DNA of 9,302 nucleotides from Planctomycetaceae bacterium (GCA_002702965.1 PADE01000203.1:22442-31743), one strand, 5' to 3'. Numbered from the stretch's first letter, positions 1 through 7,016 are shown. Made by a program: numbers and translations. The notes: generated by a model not told the origin, from the letters alone.

Positions 1-1595
1 GTCAGTTCGGCCTGCGGCGTCCCGTACCACTCCGCGAGCCGGTCGGACGTCCACTTGAGCGTACGATCGACATGACACAGGTTGCACGCATTGGGGCGGT
101 CGGACTCGGTGCCACTGGCGACACGCGGGGAATCGATGCGGTGACTGCGCATGGCGGTAAACAGCGCGTAGGTCGTATGGGGCATATGGCAGTTGTAACA
201 GAGACTCCCCGTTGATTCCGCGGCGTGGTGCGTGTGTTCTTGCAGGCGCTGTTGTTGGAACACCGGCTCGTTGTGGCATTGCAGGCAGGCTTGGTTACCC
301 TCTCGACCCGGCTTGAGTTGATCGTTCGCCCACACTGAAGCGGGACGCGTGTCGGTCTCTTTCTGGTGCATCGAATGACACGACAGACAGGTCAAGGCCG
401 GACGGCCCTCGGCCGTCTGTTTGCCCCCCTGATAGCAGGGTGACTCGATGTGCGCGTTGTATTCGTCGCCCCCGACCCGACAGGTGCCATCGTTCCAGAA
501 GACGTTGCCGGCGTTTTCATAGGGATCTCCACTTGACTTGTCGGATTTGGAAGCAGCACCCTCATATTTCAGAATTCGGAAAGACTCGTTTAGATCATCA
601 CCCGCGCGATACCGCACTCCGTGCTTCAAGTAGTCGGAAAAATCGCGATCCAGAGCGGCCGAATGGCAGCGACCGCAGATCTGTGTCGAGATCTGCGGGG
701 AGCAGCGGGAGGGATTAACGATCGATGGATCGGGCTGTTCATCAAAACGTCGCAGATACCGGTTGACCGGATTCTGGTGAAGACGGACGTGGACTTCCCC
801 TGGACCGTGACAAGATTCACAAGCGATGCCGAATTCAGCGACTTCGATGTCAAATTGATCATTTTGAACGTCGTATCCCGGTTTGGCAGCCACACTGTGA
901 CAACGGCTGCAGCGCGCGTTCCAGCTCCCCACGAAGGGACCCATATCGGGCGGTGAGAGAACCGAATCCTTCTTGGGAATCCAGCGACGATGGTCGATGC
1001 TGTAATAGATGGGCAGTTCTATGAGCGGTTGCCCAGAACCATCTGTGAGCCAACAGATCTGGATGTGGTGAGAACCGGTCAACATCACAACCCGGTGTGG
1101 CACCATCGTCATCGGCGATCCGGCGGTCTCCGTTTCGGTCCCGATGTGGACCCAGAACTCGTCACCGCGGCGCTCGAACCGAAAGCGCGTGCCCCAGGTT
1201 GAGTGTTCGCTGCCATCGAAGGGAGCAAGCACCGTCTCCGGACTGGCCAGCTGGGCCATGGTGCGATGATACGACCGTTTCCAGGTGGCGTGCGCGCCTG
1301 GATGGCAATTACGGCATGTCTTGGATTGAACGTGTCCGGTCCGTTTCACAACCCTCGGAGCATGGTCTGCAGCACGCCACCGACGCGGTTTCAGTACGGG
1401 AACCACGGCGCACAATGCGAGAGCAGCCAGGATGATCCGCTGTCCCGGATTCCGGAGGACTTTGCGACCCAACAGAAATGCCCCGCAGCCGACGAGCAGG
1501 ATCCACAACAGCCCGAGCGACATCGCCCCACTCAGAAAACGGACCACCGCGTGACCCGCCTGGAAGACCTCGATCAAGAAACTGCTGCCGATCAT
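1..1595 (-). CDS. Membrane-anchored multiheme (at least eight-heme) c-type cytochrome, C-terminus beyond the window
   Basis: Probable extracytoplasmic electron-transfer protein. Reading the minus strand continuously gives about 530 residues with no stop, leaving the window at base 1, so the C-terminus is missing. Eight CxxCH heme motifs are visible: CRNCH near residue 93, CSRCH 228, CESCH 258, CGRCH 306, CLSCH 402, CLQCH 436, CYNCH 465 and CNLCH 503. The first heme region (CRNCHPGAHATWKRSYH) resembles the cytochrome c554 family. The N-terminus has two hydrophobic stretches, about residues 20-43 and 54-69, so the protein is probably anchored rather than released. Residues 110-220 lack hemes and may form a beta-rich insert. 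ATG 1595 is the first start after an in-frame TAG at 1619-1617, with only a weak AGG upstream. A promoter-like pair lies in the repeat just upstream. Hemes and export are well supported; the redox partner is unknown. TPR-containing multiheme proteins end their heme region similarly, so repeats could follow outside the window. Confidence 0.9.
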   Translation of the reverse strand, partial: MIGSSFLIEVFQAGHAVVRFLSGAMSLGLLWILLVGCGAFLLGRKVLRNPGQRIILAALALCAVVPVLKPRRWRAADHAPRVVKRTGHVQSKTCRNCHPGAHATWKRSYHRTMAQLASPETVLAPFDGSEHSTWGTRFRFERRGDEFWVHIGTETETAGSPMTMVPHRVVMLTGSHHIQICWLTDGSGQPLIELPIYYSIDHRRWIPKKDSVLSPPDMGPFVGSWNARCSRCHSVAAKPGYDVQNDQFDIEVAEFGIACESCHGPGEVHVRLHQNPVNRYLRRFDEQPDPSIVNPSRCSPQISTQICGRCHSAALDRDFSDYLKHGVRYRAGDDLNESFRILKYEGAASKSDKSSGDPYENAGNVFWNDGTCRVGGDEYNAHIESPCYQGGKQTAEGRPALTCLSCHSMHQKETDTRPASVWANDQLKPGREGNQACLQCHNEPVFQQQRLQEHTHHAAESTGSLCYNCHMPHTTYALFTAMRSHRIDSPRVASGTESDRPNACNLCHVDRTLKWTSDRLAEWYGTPQAEL

Positions 1596-1666
1596 CAGAA
1601 CCTGCGTCGTCGTTTTCTAGAGGCGACGTGGCGCCCGAAACCACGTTCGATGCGCCGGTAAGTCGG

Positions 1667-1695
1667 AGAATAGGTCAATCACCGTTTCAGATCAA
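1667..1695 (-). promoter_or_regulatory. Putative sigma70-like promoter for the cytochrome gene (repeat copy A)
   Basis: On the minus strand, TTGATC (1695-1690) and TATTCT (1672-1667) are separated by 17 bp; each matches four of six consensus bases. Transcription would begin near 1660, about 65 bp before the cytochrome ATG. Both hexamers are identical in repeat copy B, with one transition in the spacer. The match alone is modest, and planctomycete promoters are not well enough defined for certainty. Confidence 0.35.
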
Positions 1696-1738
1696 GATTT
1701 CACCCGCTGGAAGTGCGGCACCGAGCGGCCGAGACATT

Positions 1739-1819
1739 TACCACAATCGACCATCGAGGAGACGGTATTGGATCGCTTCGCTGACGTGTTCGGAGTGAAC
1801 TGAGGCGAGCGTTCCATAT
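1739..1819 (-). pseudogene. Fragment of comM C-terminus, frameshifted
   Basis: Inside repeat copy A, the minus strand encodes a broken duplicate of the last 27 or so codons of ComM. Downstream of the break it reads HSEHVSEAIQYRLLDGRLW and a stop, against HSEHVSEAIQYRLLDRRLW in the intact gene. The stop is TAA here and TGA in comM. A single missing base near 1800 (GTGAAC instead of GTGAATC on the plus strand) breaks the frame. The fragment has no start codon or upstream part of the gene, so it cannot make a ComM domain. It is best read as a duplication by-product, not a functional gene. Confidence 0.8.
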
Positions 1820-1822
1820 CGG

Positions 1823-3043
1823 TTATGGGTCCGCACTCTGCTGCTCGCCAGTTGTGGTCCAGGCGAGATTGAACCGCGCCAGCGTCAGCGTTTCGTAACG
1901 GAACTCCTTGCCGCACTCAAAAAGACAGAGAATGTCTCCGTTTTTCAGTACCGCCAGATCGCTATAGGCGGCTGGTCCTTTGTGGATGAGTCGAGAGACG
2001 GGCCAGGTCTTGCCGTTGTCTGAACTGACGCTGAGCGTCAGATTTCGTCGGTGCGACCACACACCTCCGTACGGCATTCCTTTTTTGTACCGATACGTGG
2101 GACGGGAAATCAGCAAAACATTCTGATCTGGATGCCGGGCCAGTCCTCCGTCGACCACCGATTCCGGAAGTTGGGGATGGAAGCGCACCTTGGACCAGGT
2201 CAATCCGCCATCATCGCTGTATGCATAGCCGCGGTGACCCACTTCCAGACGACTTCGAGCGTTGAAGTAGACACGACCGTCGGCGAGTTCGACGACGCCC
2301 GGCTCGTCGGTGACGTTGTCCGCTGAATAGGGCAACGGTTTCTTTCCGAGGTTCTGCCAGGTAATGGCCGGATCCAACGAGTCGGCACCGCGAAGCGGCG
2401 GTGTACGCTTCCATGTTTCACCGTGGTCGTCGCTGTAGAGCAGGTAGCTAAACTGAGGACCGAATTCGCCCGAGCACGGAATCAACAGGCGACCTGACTG
2501 CAATTGAATTCCACTGCCCGGTCCCGTGAACACATACTTCCAGCTTTTTCCCTTGGCTGAATCGGTGATGTCGACCGGCTTGGACCAGGTAAGACCGTGG
2601 TCGGTACTCTTGATGACATGGGCTGATTTGTTGATCCCACCTTTGATCGCGGGCTTTACACCGCGGCAGAAAACTAGAAAGACGCTACCTGTACGACGAT
2701 CCAAAACCGCGCATGGGTTGCCCGTCGTGACGTCCGCCGAATTGACAACAACACGTTGTTTCGACCAAGTCCGCCCATTGTCAACACTGCGACGCATCAG
2801 GATTTCCGTCACCGCGCGGTCCGGAAACGGAACGCCAAAGCCGTCGAGCGCCTGGCGGGCTTCCGCGAAGGCTAACACGGTACCGGGATTTGCTGTTTCC
2901 ACGACCGAGGGAATTCGGTAACCGCCGTAATGCGCGTCCCCTGCTTTGAAGAGGACTTGCCGCTCCAGAAAGGGGCGGTCTTCGCCGGCGGCAACCGTTG
3001 CGGTGGCGGTAGTGAGCAGCACAAACAAAGACAGGCATCGCAT
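1823..3043 (-). CDS. Secreted exo-alpha-sialidase (neuraminidase), GH33 / BNR-repeat type
   Basis: Predicted to cleave terminal sialic acids from glycans outside the cytoplasm (EC 3.2.1.18). The 406-residue product has a signal peptide (residues 1-19, MRCLSLFVLLTTATATVAA). It has the YRIP motif (Arg43), FAEAR at 59-63, and five Asp-boxes of the S-x-D-x-G-x-T-W type, near residues 86, 146, 204, 276 and 341. The other expected active-site residues are visible: Glu248 or Glu252 in DEPGVVEL, Arg263 in NAR, Arg332/333 before NLTLSVSSDNG, and the nucleophile Tyr360 in AYSDLAVL. Length and motif order fit a compact bacterial six-bladed sialidase with no extra binding module. ATG 3043 is preferred over GTG 3091 because it starts the signal peptide and follows AAGGTG by a few bases. 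It lies 50 bp after the GHL10-like gene, so co-transcription is likely. Exact substrate and linkage cannot be told; a sialidase-fold enzyme for a related nonulosonic acid is possible. Confidence 0.92.
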   Translation of the reverse strand: MRCLSLFVLLTTATATVAAGEDRPFLERQVLFKAGDAHYGGYRIPSVVETANPGTVLAFAEARQALDGFGVPFPDRAVTEILMRRSVDNGRTWSKQRVVVNSADVTTGNPCAVLDRRTGSVFLVFCRGVKPAIKGGINKSAHVIKSTDHGLTWSKPVDITDSAKGKSWKYVFTGPGSGIQLQSGRLLIPCSGEFGPQFSYLLYSDDHGETWKRTPPLRGADSLDPAITWQNLGKKPLPYSADNVTDEPGVVELADGRVYFNARSRLEVGHRGYAYSDDGGLTWSKVRFHPQLPESVVDGGLARHPDQNVLLISRPTYRYKKGMPYGGVWSHRRNLTLSVSSDNGKTWPVSRLIHKGPAAYSDLAVLKNGDILCLFECGKEFRYETLTLARFNLAWTTTGEQQSADP

Positions 3044-3093
3044 GGCGTCACCTTGGCGAAAGAGTAGTCGGGGTCGGCACAACCCCCACACCG

Positions 3094-4662
3094 CTAACGG
3101 ACGGAAATCTCCAGCCAGGTAATCTCTACGTGCTGGGGAGCCGTGATTTCGATCAGGTTGTACCCTTCGCTCACGGCAGCGGCAGGCGCTTCGTAAACGT
3201 GGCGTGCGTCACCCGGACCTTCGAGGCCCGCAGCGGTAATGTGCTCGGGTACCATCCGACCCATCGAATCGCAGGCAATTCCATTTAGCCGCACGCCGAG
3301 TGGTTGGTCGTGATCCACAGCCACGAGCTCAACACGCGTGCGTTGGTTCGCCCTTGGCCGGGGGCCAATGTGAATGCGGAATGTTCCGGAACCTTGATGC
3401 GGCAACCACCGGGCTTTGGCCGGTTCGCCCTCGGCCCAGGGTCGTTTGATGGTGACGGGATGACGGCGCGGTGCGGCGCGCAACGCCGTGAGTGAACCAC
3501 TATCACGAATCACACTGTCGTGCTGCACGCGAGGCCACCTCTGGTAGGGTGAGGTAAACAAATTGAAGAAGTAGACCGCATCGGCGCCACGGTGGAGGCC
3601 GCTAGCGATCACGCCTCGCAATTCCTCGGGAGTCACCACTCGATTCGCAACACCTGAATGCATACCGCTTTCCAGACCGACGGCTATTGGCACGTTTGTT
3701 CCGATCAGCAAACCCTTCCAAGTTTCGATGGGCACGTCGCTATCGACCGATGGCCAGAAGGGAGAGACCACAATCAGATCGACCAGTCCGGTTTTTGCCC
3801 AGGTGACGGCGTCGAGGCCGTGTCGTTTGGCGATCCACGGTGTTGACGGAACGCGTACGCACAACTTGACGGGATGGCCCACACGTTGCTCGGCCGCACG
3901 AACGGCCCGGTGTACCTCTTCGATAAACGCCGTGATGAGTGGCACGCCGAGGTGTTGCCGCCCCTCACGGAAGTACAACCAAAAACGTACAAAGTCCAGC
4001 TCGAGACCGTCGATGTCGTAGCGATCGCAGATTTCACGAACCAACTTCAAGTAGTACTCCCGCACGTCGGGCTGCTCGTAATCCAGGCCGTACGCCAAAC
4101 GCCATTCGGGATGCGATTTCCAGAGCTTGTTGTGGCTGGGGTGATCCGTTAAATGTCCGTTGTGACCATCGTTCATTCTCAGCGAAATCCAGGCCTTAAT
4201 CTGGTTGTGCCGCGCGCGATCGATCATCCGTTGCGGGTAGTCGCATCCCATCTGGTGTAGCTTAAGGGTGGCCTTGAAAAAGGCTGTCTCAAAACGTCGT
4301 TTTGGGTCGAGACCCGCAAAGAACGGTTGCTCATCGGACAAGGTGGGGTCATATCCGTCCCACAACGCCTCCCAGACCTGGCTGCGATAGTTGGTACGTT
4401 GTGCGTTGACGTTGATGAACAGGTCCGAAACACCAGCCGCTGCGTGCTCGTCCACGAACTTATCAATGGTTTCGGGCACAACCGGACCGAAGGTGCCCAC
4501 ATAGAACTCCGAACAATCCAAGTTGTAGATCACGCGGCCGCGCTGCGCAGTCCCGGGCCGACCGGCCGCTCGGACAACATCCATGCATGGTCCAGCGACG
4601 ACTAAAAGTGCACAGGCTGCAGTGGCACGGATCGTGTGACCAATCAAAGACCTCATTCGCAT
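3094..4662 (-). CDS. Exported GHL10-like (glycosyl-hydrolase-like family 10) TIM-barrel protein
   Basis: Probable extracytoplasmic glycan-active protein of unknown substrate. From ATG 4662 it has 522 residues. It opens with an arginine-containing segment and a hydrophobic core (AACALLVVAG), ending near VRAAG, as in a signal peptide. The middle, about residues 40-385, reads like a GHL10 barrel: IYNLDCSEFYVGTFGP, a region with AWISLRMNDGHNG, the HPEWRLAYGLDYEQPDVREYY segment, then YDIDGLELDFVRF, where Asp218, Glu221 and Asp223 are acidic candidates. The C-terminal 110 residues or so look beta-rich and may be a binding module. ATG 4698 and ATG 4656 are alternative starts; 4662 places the signal peptide best, but no strong ribosome-binding site decides. 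It is followed 50 bp later by the sialidase, which suggests joint work on a sialylated glycan. Whether it is catalytic is unproven; the family includes many uncharacterised proteins. Confidence 0.8.
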   Translation of the reverse strand: MRMRSLIGHTIRATAACALLVVAGPCMDVVRAAGRPGTAQRGRVIYNLDCSEFYVGTFGPVVPETIDKFVDEHAAAGVSDLFINVNAQRTNYRSQVWEALWDGYDPTLSDEQPFFAGLDPKRRFETAFFKATLKLHQMGCDYPQRMIDRARHNQIKAWISLRMNDGHNGHLTDHPSHNKLWKSHPEWRLAYGLDYEQPDVREYYLKLVREICDRYDIDGLELDFVRFWLYFREGRQHLGVPLITAFIEEVHRAVRAAEQRVGHPVKLCVRVPSTPWIAKRHGLDAVTWAKTGLVDLIVVSPFWPSVDSDVPIETWKGLLIGTNVPIAVGLESGMHSGVANRVVTPEELRGVIASGLHRGADAVYFFNLFTSPYQRWPRVQHDSVIRDSGSLTALRAAPRRHPVTIKRPWAEGEPAKARWLPHQGSGTFRIHIGPRPRANQRTRVELVAVDHDQPLGVRLNGIACDSMGRMVPEHITAAGLEGPGDARHVYEAPAAAVSEGYNLIEITAPQHVEITWLEISVR

Positions 4663-4725
4663 GTTCCCGTTCCCATAGCGCGCACAAACCGAACCCATTA
4701 GAAATACACTCCCACTTGGGCGTTG

Positions 4726-4942
4726 GCGTCGTCGTTTTCAAGGGTCGACGCGGCGCCCGAAACCACACTCGATGCACCGGTAAGTCGGAGAATAGGTCAA
4801 TCGCCGTTTCAGATCAAGATTTCACCTACTGGAAGTACGGCACCGAGCAGCCGAGACATTCACCATAATCGACGATCGAGGAGACGGTATTGGATCGCTT
4901 CGCTAACGTGTTCGGAGTGAATCTGAGGCGAGCGTTCCACAT
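4726..4942. repeat. Direct repeat copy B (comM 3' end plus downstream DNA)
   Basis: This is the partner of the block at 1604-1819, about 92% identical by eye and in the same orientation. Bases 4860-4942 are the intact end of comM including its TGA stop; bases 4726-4859 are noncoding DNA between comM and the GHL10-like gene. Since comM is whole here, this copy is presumably the original and the other derived. The two copies bracket exactly two genes. Confidence 0.92.
4789..4817 (-). promoter_or_regulatory. Putative sigma70-like promoter for the GHL10-like/sialidase pair (repeat copy B)
   Basis: TTGATC (4817-4812) and TATTCT (4794-4789) on the minus strand are spaced by 17 bp, the same pair as in copy A. 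Transcription would begin near 4782, leaving a leader of about 120 bases before ATG 4662. It lies 42 bp past the comM stop, so the two-gene unit could be expressed separately from comM. I see no clear terminator between comM and this site. Confidence 0.35.
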
Positions 4943-6395
4943 CCGCGATCGTCCGCGCCACCCGCAGAATCTTGTCGTAGGCACGCGCCGAGAGCCCCAG
5001 CTGATTAATGCCCGCCCGCAGCAGCGCCCGGGCCGTCGCATCCAACGAACAGAATTGTCGCAACTGGCGGGTGTCCAGCTGGGCATTGCAATGGACTCGA
5101 CCGGTGTCATTCCGCCCGCGCTGGATCTCACGAGCCTCCCGAACGATGGCGACCATCTGTGCGCTGCCGGGACCCGGATTCTGGCCGGTCAGGTCGTCAA
5201 AAGAGAGCGCAGGCACTTCGATCTGGATGTCGATTCGATCCAGCAAGGGACCTGAGATCTTGGACAGATAGCGTTCGATTTGGGTGGGAGTGCATTGGCA
5301 TTCGCGCAGCGGATGCCCGCGGAAACCACAGGGACAGGGGTTCATGGCGGCGATCAGAATGAAATCGGTCGGAAAGGTGGTCGACCTCAGAGCACGAGAA
5401 ATCGTGACCGTGCGGTCTTCCAGCGGCTGCCGCATCGCCTCCAGCGTGCGTCGCTGAAACTCGGGCAGTTCGTCGAGGAACAACACCCCGTTGTGCGACA
5501 TCGAGATTTCACCGGGAACCGGTGTGCTACCTCCCCCGACCAGTCCAGCATCACTGATTGAGTGATGGGGCGACCGAAAAGGTCGCACAGTCATCAGGGT
5601 TTGATCGGGATCCAGTCTTCCCATGGCGCTGTAGACGCGGGTGGTCTCCAATGACTCGCGGACCGAAAGGGGCGGCAGAATGGAAGGCAACCGCTTGGCG
5701 AGCATCGTCTTTCCCGACCCGGGTGGCCCGATCATCAGCAGGTTGTGCGCGCCAGCCGCCGCCAGCGTGAGCGCCCGTTTAGCCATTTCCTGTCCACTGA
5801 CTTCGGCGTAATCGGATGGTTCACCGACCCGCGCCGATTCAACTGCGAGCGGACAGTGCTTTTGCGGTGGGGGTCCTTCTTCACCCGAAAAGAAAGCGAC
5901 CGCTTCCTGGAGATTGGCAACCGGAATGACTTCCAGTGACTCAACCACGGCCGCCTCGGCAGCACTCGCAGCGGGGACCACGATTCCTTTCAAGCCGGGC
6001 TGACGAGCGGCCGACAGGGCCATCGAGAGGACCCCTTTGACGGGCCGCGTTTGACCCTCCAACGACAACTCACCCACCGCCGCGTAACGGGAAAACCGGG
6101 CGGTGGTCAATTGGCCGCTGCTGGCCAAGAATCCCAAGCCGATCGGCAGGTCGAAGGAAGCCGCCTGCTTGGGCAACTCGGCGGGGGCCAGGTTGACAAC
6201 CACGCGGTGCTGCGGCCGCTGAAAGCCCGAATTGACCAGCGAGCGTTCCACACGATGCGTACTCTCCCGCACGGCCGCCTCGGGAAGGCCCACCAGAATC
6301 GTCTTGGGCAGACCCGAGGTCGAGACATCGACCTCCACATCGACTGGCACAGCGTCGATTCCCAGTAGCGAAAACGTATGGAGACTAGCCAGCAT
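4860..6395 (-). CDS. comM: ComM/YifB-family AAA+ ATPase (Mg-chelatase-like)
   Basis: Cytoplasmic ATPase of the ComM/YifB family; ComM is known as a hexameric helicase that promotes branch migration when single-stranded DNA is integrated during natural transformation. The 511-residue product matches the usual length and domain order. The N-terminal domain has SLLGIDAVPVDVEVDVS and the NSGFQRP..VVVNLAPAELPK block. Walker A is GPPGSGKT (223-230), Walker B GVLFLDE (303-309), with HHSISDAGLVGGG before it. A cysteine cluster, CPCG and CQC (about 354-368), follows AAMNP, then the sensor/arginine region LLDRIDIQIEVP. The C-terminal lid ends QYRLLDRRLW. ATG 6395 is preferred over GTG 6404 because family members begin MLA(x)n-LLGIDA; no good ribosome-binding site is seen. 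Its last 27 or so codons belong to the duplicated block. It follows yraN by 110 bp and has its own promoter-like site. Family assignment is very secure; a transformation role in this organism is inferred. Confidence 0.96.
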   Translation of the reverse strand: MLASLHTFSLLGIDAVPVDVEVDVSTSGLPKTILVGLPEAAVRESTHRVERSLVNSGFQRPQHRVVVNLAPAELPKQAASFDLPIGLGFLASSGQLTTARFSRYAAVGELSLEGQTRPVKGVLSMALSAARQPGLKGIVVPAASAAEAAVVESLEVIPVANLQEAVAFFSGEEGPPPQKHCPLAVESARVGEPSDYAEVSGQEMAKRALTLAAAGAHNLLMIGPPGSGKTMLAKRLPSILPPLSVRESLETTRVYSAMGRLDPDQTLMTVRPFRSPHHSISDAGLVGGGSTPVPGEISMSHNGVLFLDELPEFQRRTLEAMRQPLEDRTVTISRALRSTTFPTDFILIAAMNPCPCGFRGHPLRECQCTPTQIERYLSKISGPLLDRIDIQIEVPALSFDDLTGQNPGPGSAQMVAIVREAREIQRGRNDTGRVHCNAQLDTRQLRQFCSLDATARALLRAGINQLGLSARAYDKILRVARTIADVERSPQIHSEHVSEAIQYRLLDRRLW

Positions 6396-6436
6396 GAGGA
6401 CCACACATCGTTTACAGACATCATTACATACCCCTC

Positions 6437-6464
6437 ATTATAACTATATTTTCTGGGCTGCAAA
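6437..6464 (-). promoter_or_regulatory. Putative promoter of comM
   Basis: The short gap between yraN and comM is markedly AT-rich compared with its surroundings. On the minus strand it holds a perfect TATAAT (6442-6437), with TTTGCA (four of six consensus bases) 16 bp upstream at 6464-6459. Transcription would start near 6430, giving a leader of about 35 bases before ATG 6395. This suggests comM has its own promoter even though it sits behind yraN in the same direction. Confidence 0.5.
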
Positions 6465-6505
6465 ATTCTCGCAAAAACGTAGGATCTCAGGGAAAGCGAC
6501 CGCCC

Positions 6506-6922
6506 TCAAAACAGTGACCGCAGGTCCGGGTCATCGAATGCACCACGGAAGTGGTCGATCTGTGGCGGTCGCCAGCGGTGACGCCAAATGACGGCGACCA
6601 CGTCGAAGCGGACCGCGCAGCCCAACAGACCGTGTTGTTTACAGAAGTGGAGCGCAAGGCGCCCCAGGCGCCGCTGTTTGCGATGATCGACGGCCAGCGC
6701 CGGAGTGCCGGCGCGCATCGAGCGCCGCGTCTTGACTTCCACAAAAACAACCGTGCCATCATCGAGGGCGACTAAATCGATCTCGCCGAGCGGAGCGCGG
6801 ACACTCCGGCCGACGATACGGAGACCTTTGCGTTTGAGATATCTGGCCGCCGCCGCCTCTCCGCGGGCGCCCAGTGAGCGGCCTCCCAACGGGCCGAAGT
6901 GCCAGAATGTTCCTGCGCGCAC
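6506..6922 (-). CDS. yraN: YraN/UPF0102-family protein (predicted nuclease fold)
   Basis: Member of the UPF0102 (YraN) family, which has an endonuclease-like fold; its cellular role is not settled. The 138-residue product shows LGARGEAAAARYLKRKG near the N-terminus, then GEIDLVALDDG and VVFVEVKTR, the Asp...Glu-x-Lys arrangement of restriction-endonuclease-like folds, followed by VDHRKQRRL. I chose GTG 6922 because a strong GGAGGA (6934-6929) lies 6 bp upstream and because it gives close to the usual family length. The adjacent GTG 6925 is also possible. The frame stays open to an ATG at 7033, but that extension is arginine-rich, unlike the family, and would bury the ribosome-binding site. 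In many bacteria yraN lies near rnhB or DNA-processing genes; here it directly precedes comM, which fits a link to DNA metabolism. Confidence 0.9.
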   Translation of the reverse strand: MRAGTFWHFGPLGGRSLGARGEAAAARYLKRKGLRIVGRSVRAPLGEIDLVALDDGTVVFVEVKTRRSMRAGTPALAVDHRKQRRLGRLALHFCKQHGLLGCAVRFDVVAVIWRHRWRPPQIDHFRGAFDDPDLRSLF

Positions 6923-6928
6923 CACTCG

Positions 6929-6943
6929 TCCTCCGGTTGAGGA
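6929..6943 (-). promoter_or_regulatory. Hairpin covering the yraN ribosome-binding site
   Basis: On the minus strand TCCTC and GAGGA form a perfect 5-bp stem around a 5-base loop. The 3' arm is part of the GGAGGA Shine-Dalgarno sequence of yraN. If it forms in the mRNA it would hide most of that site and lower translation. It lies just downstream of a larger inverted repeat (6957-7016). The stem is short, and the possible regulation is inferred. Confidence 0.35.
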
Positions 6944-6956
6944 GATCGTGCGGGCC

Positions 6957-7016
6957 CGCGGGGACGTGCCCCCCTGCGATCTTTGGAAAGGCCAGCGGAC
7001 CGCTGGAGTCCCCGCG
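6957..7016 (-). repeat. Nested inverted repeat in the yraN leader
   Basis: A perfect 9-bp inverted repeat (6957-6965 with 7008-7016; CGCGGGGAC and GTCCCCGCG) encloses an odd palindrome, CCAGCGG-A-CCGCTGG, at 6992-7006. In RNA this could form a stem closing a smaller hairpin, some 35 bases before the yraN start. There is no T-run after it, so it is not a typical terminator. It falls in the 260-bp gap (6923-7182) between the aldolase stop and yraN, where I see no gene and no clear promoter. Confidence 0.45.

Larger units (their letters stand above)
1604..1819. repeat. Direct repeat copy A (comM 3' end plus downstream DNA)
   Basis: This block aligns with 4726-4942 in the same orientation at a constant offset of 3122 bp, with one 1-bp gap. 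By eye I count 17 substitutions (14 transitions) and one gap in about 217 positions, roughly 92% identity. The high-coordinate part (1739-1819) matches the last codons of comM; the rest matches the noncoding DNA after comM. The block ends 9 bp before the cytochrome start codon and begins 4 bp from the sialidase stop codon. A short further match (GTCCGC at 1829-1834 and 4951-4956) suggests the ancestral boundary may reach into the last codons of the sialidase. No terminal inverted repeats or transposase accompany it. Confidence 0.92.

Noticed and set aside
1621..4920. Similar plus-strand reading frames in the two repeats (ending at 1798 and 4920), both ending in WIASLTCSE, which could suggest a conserved small protein.
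   Set aside because: The similarity is fully explained by the DNA repeat. Most base differences change the peptide in that frame, while in the comM part they fit the minus-strand gene better.
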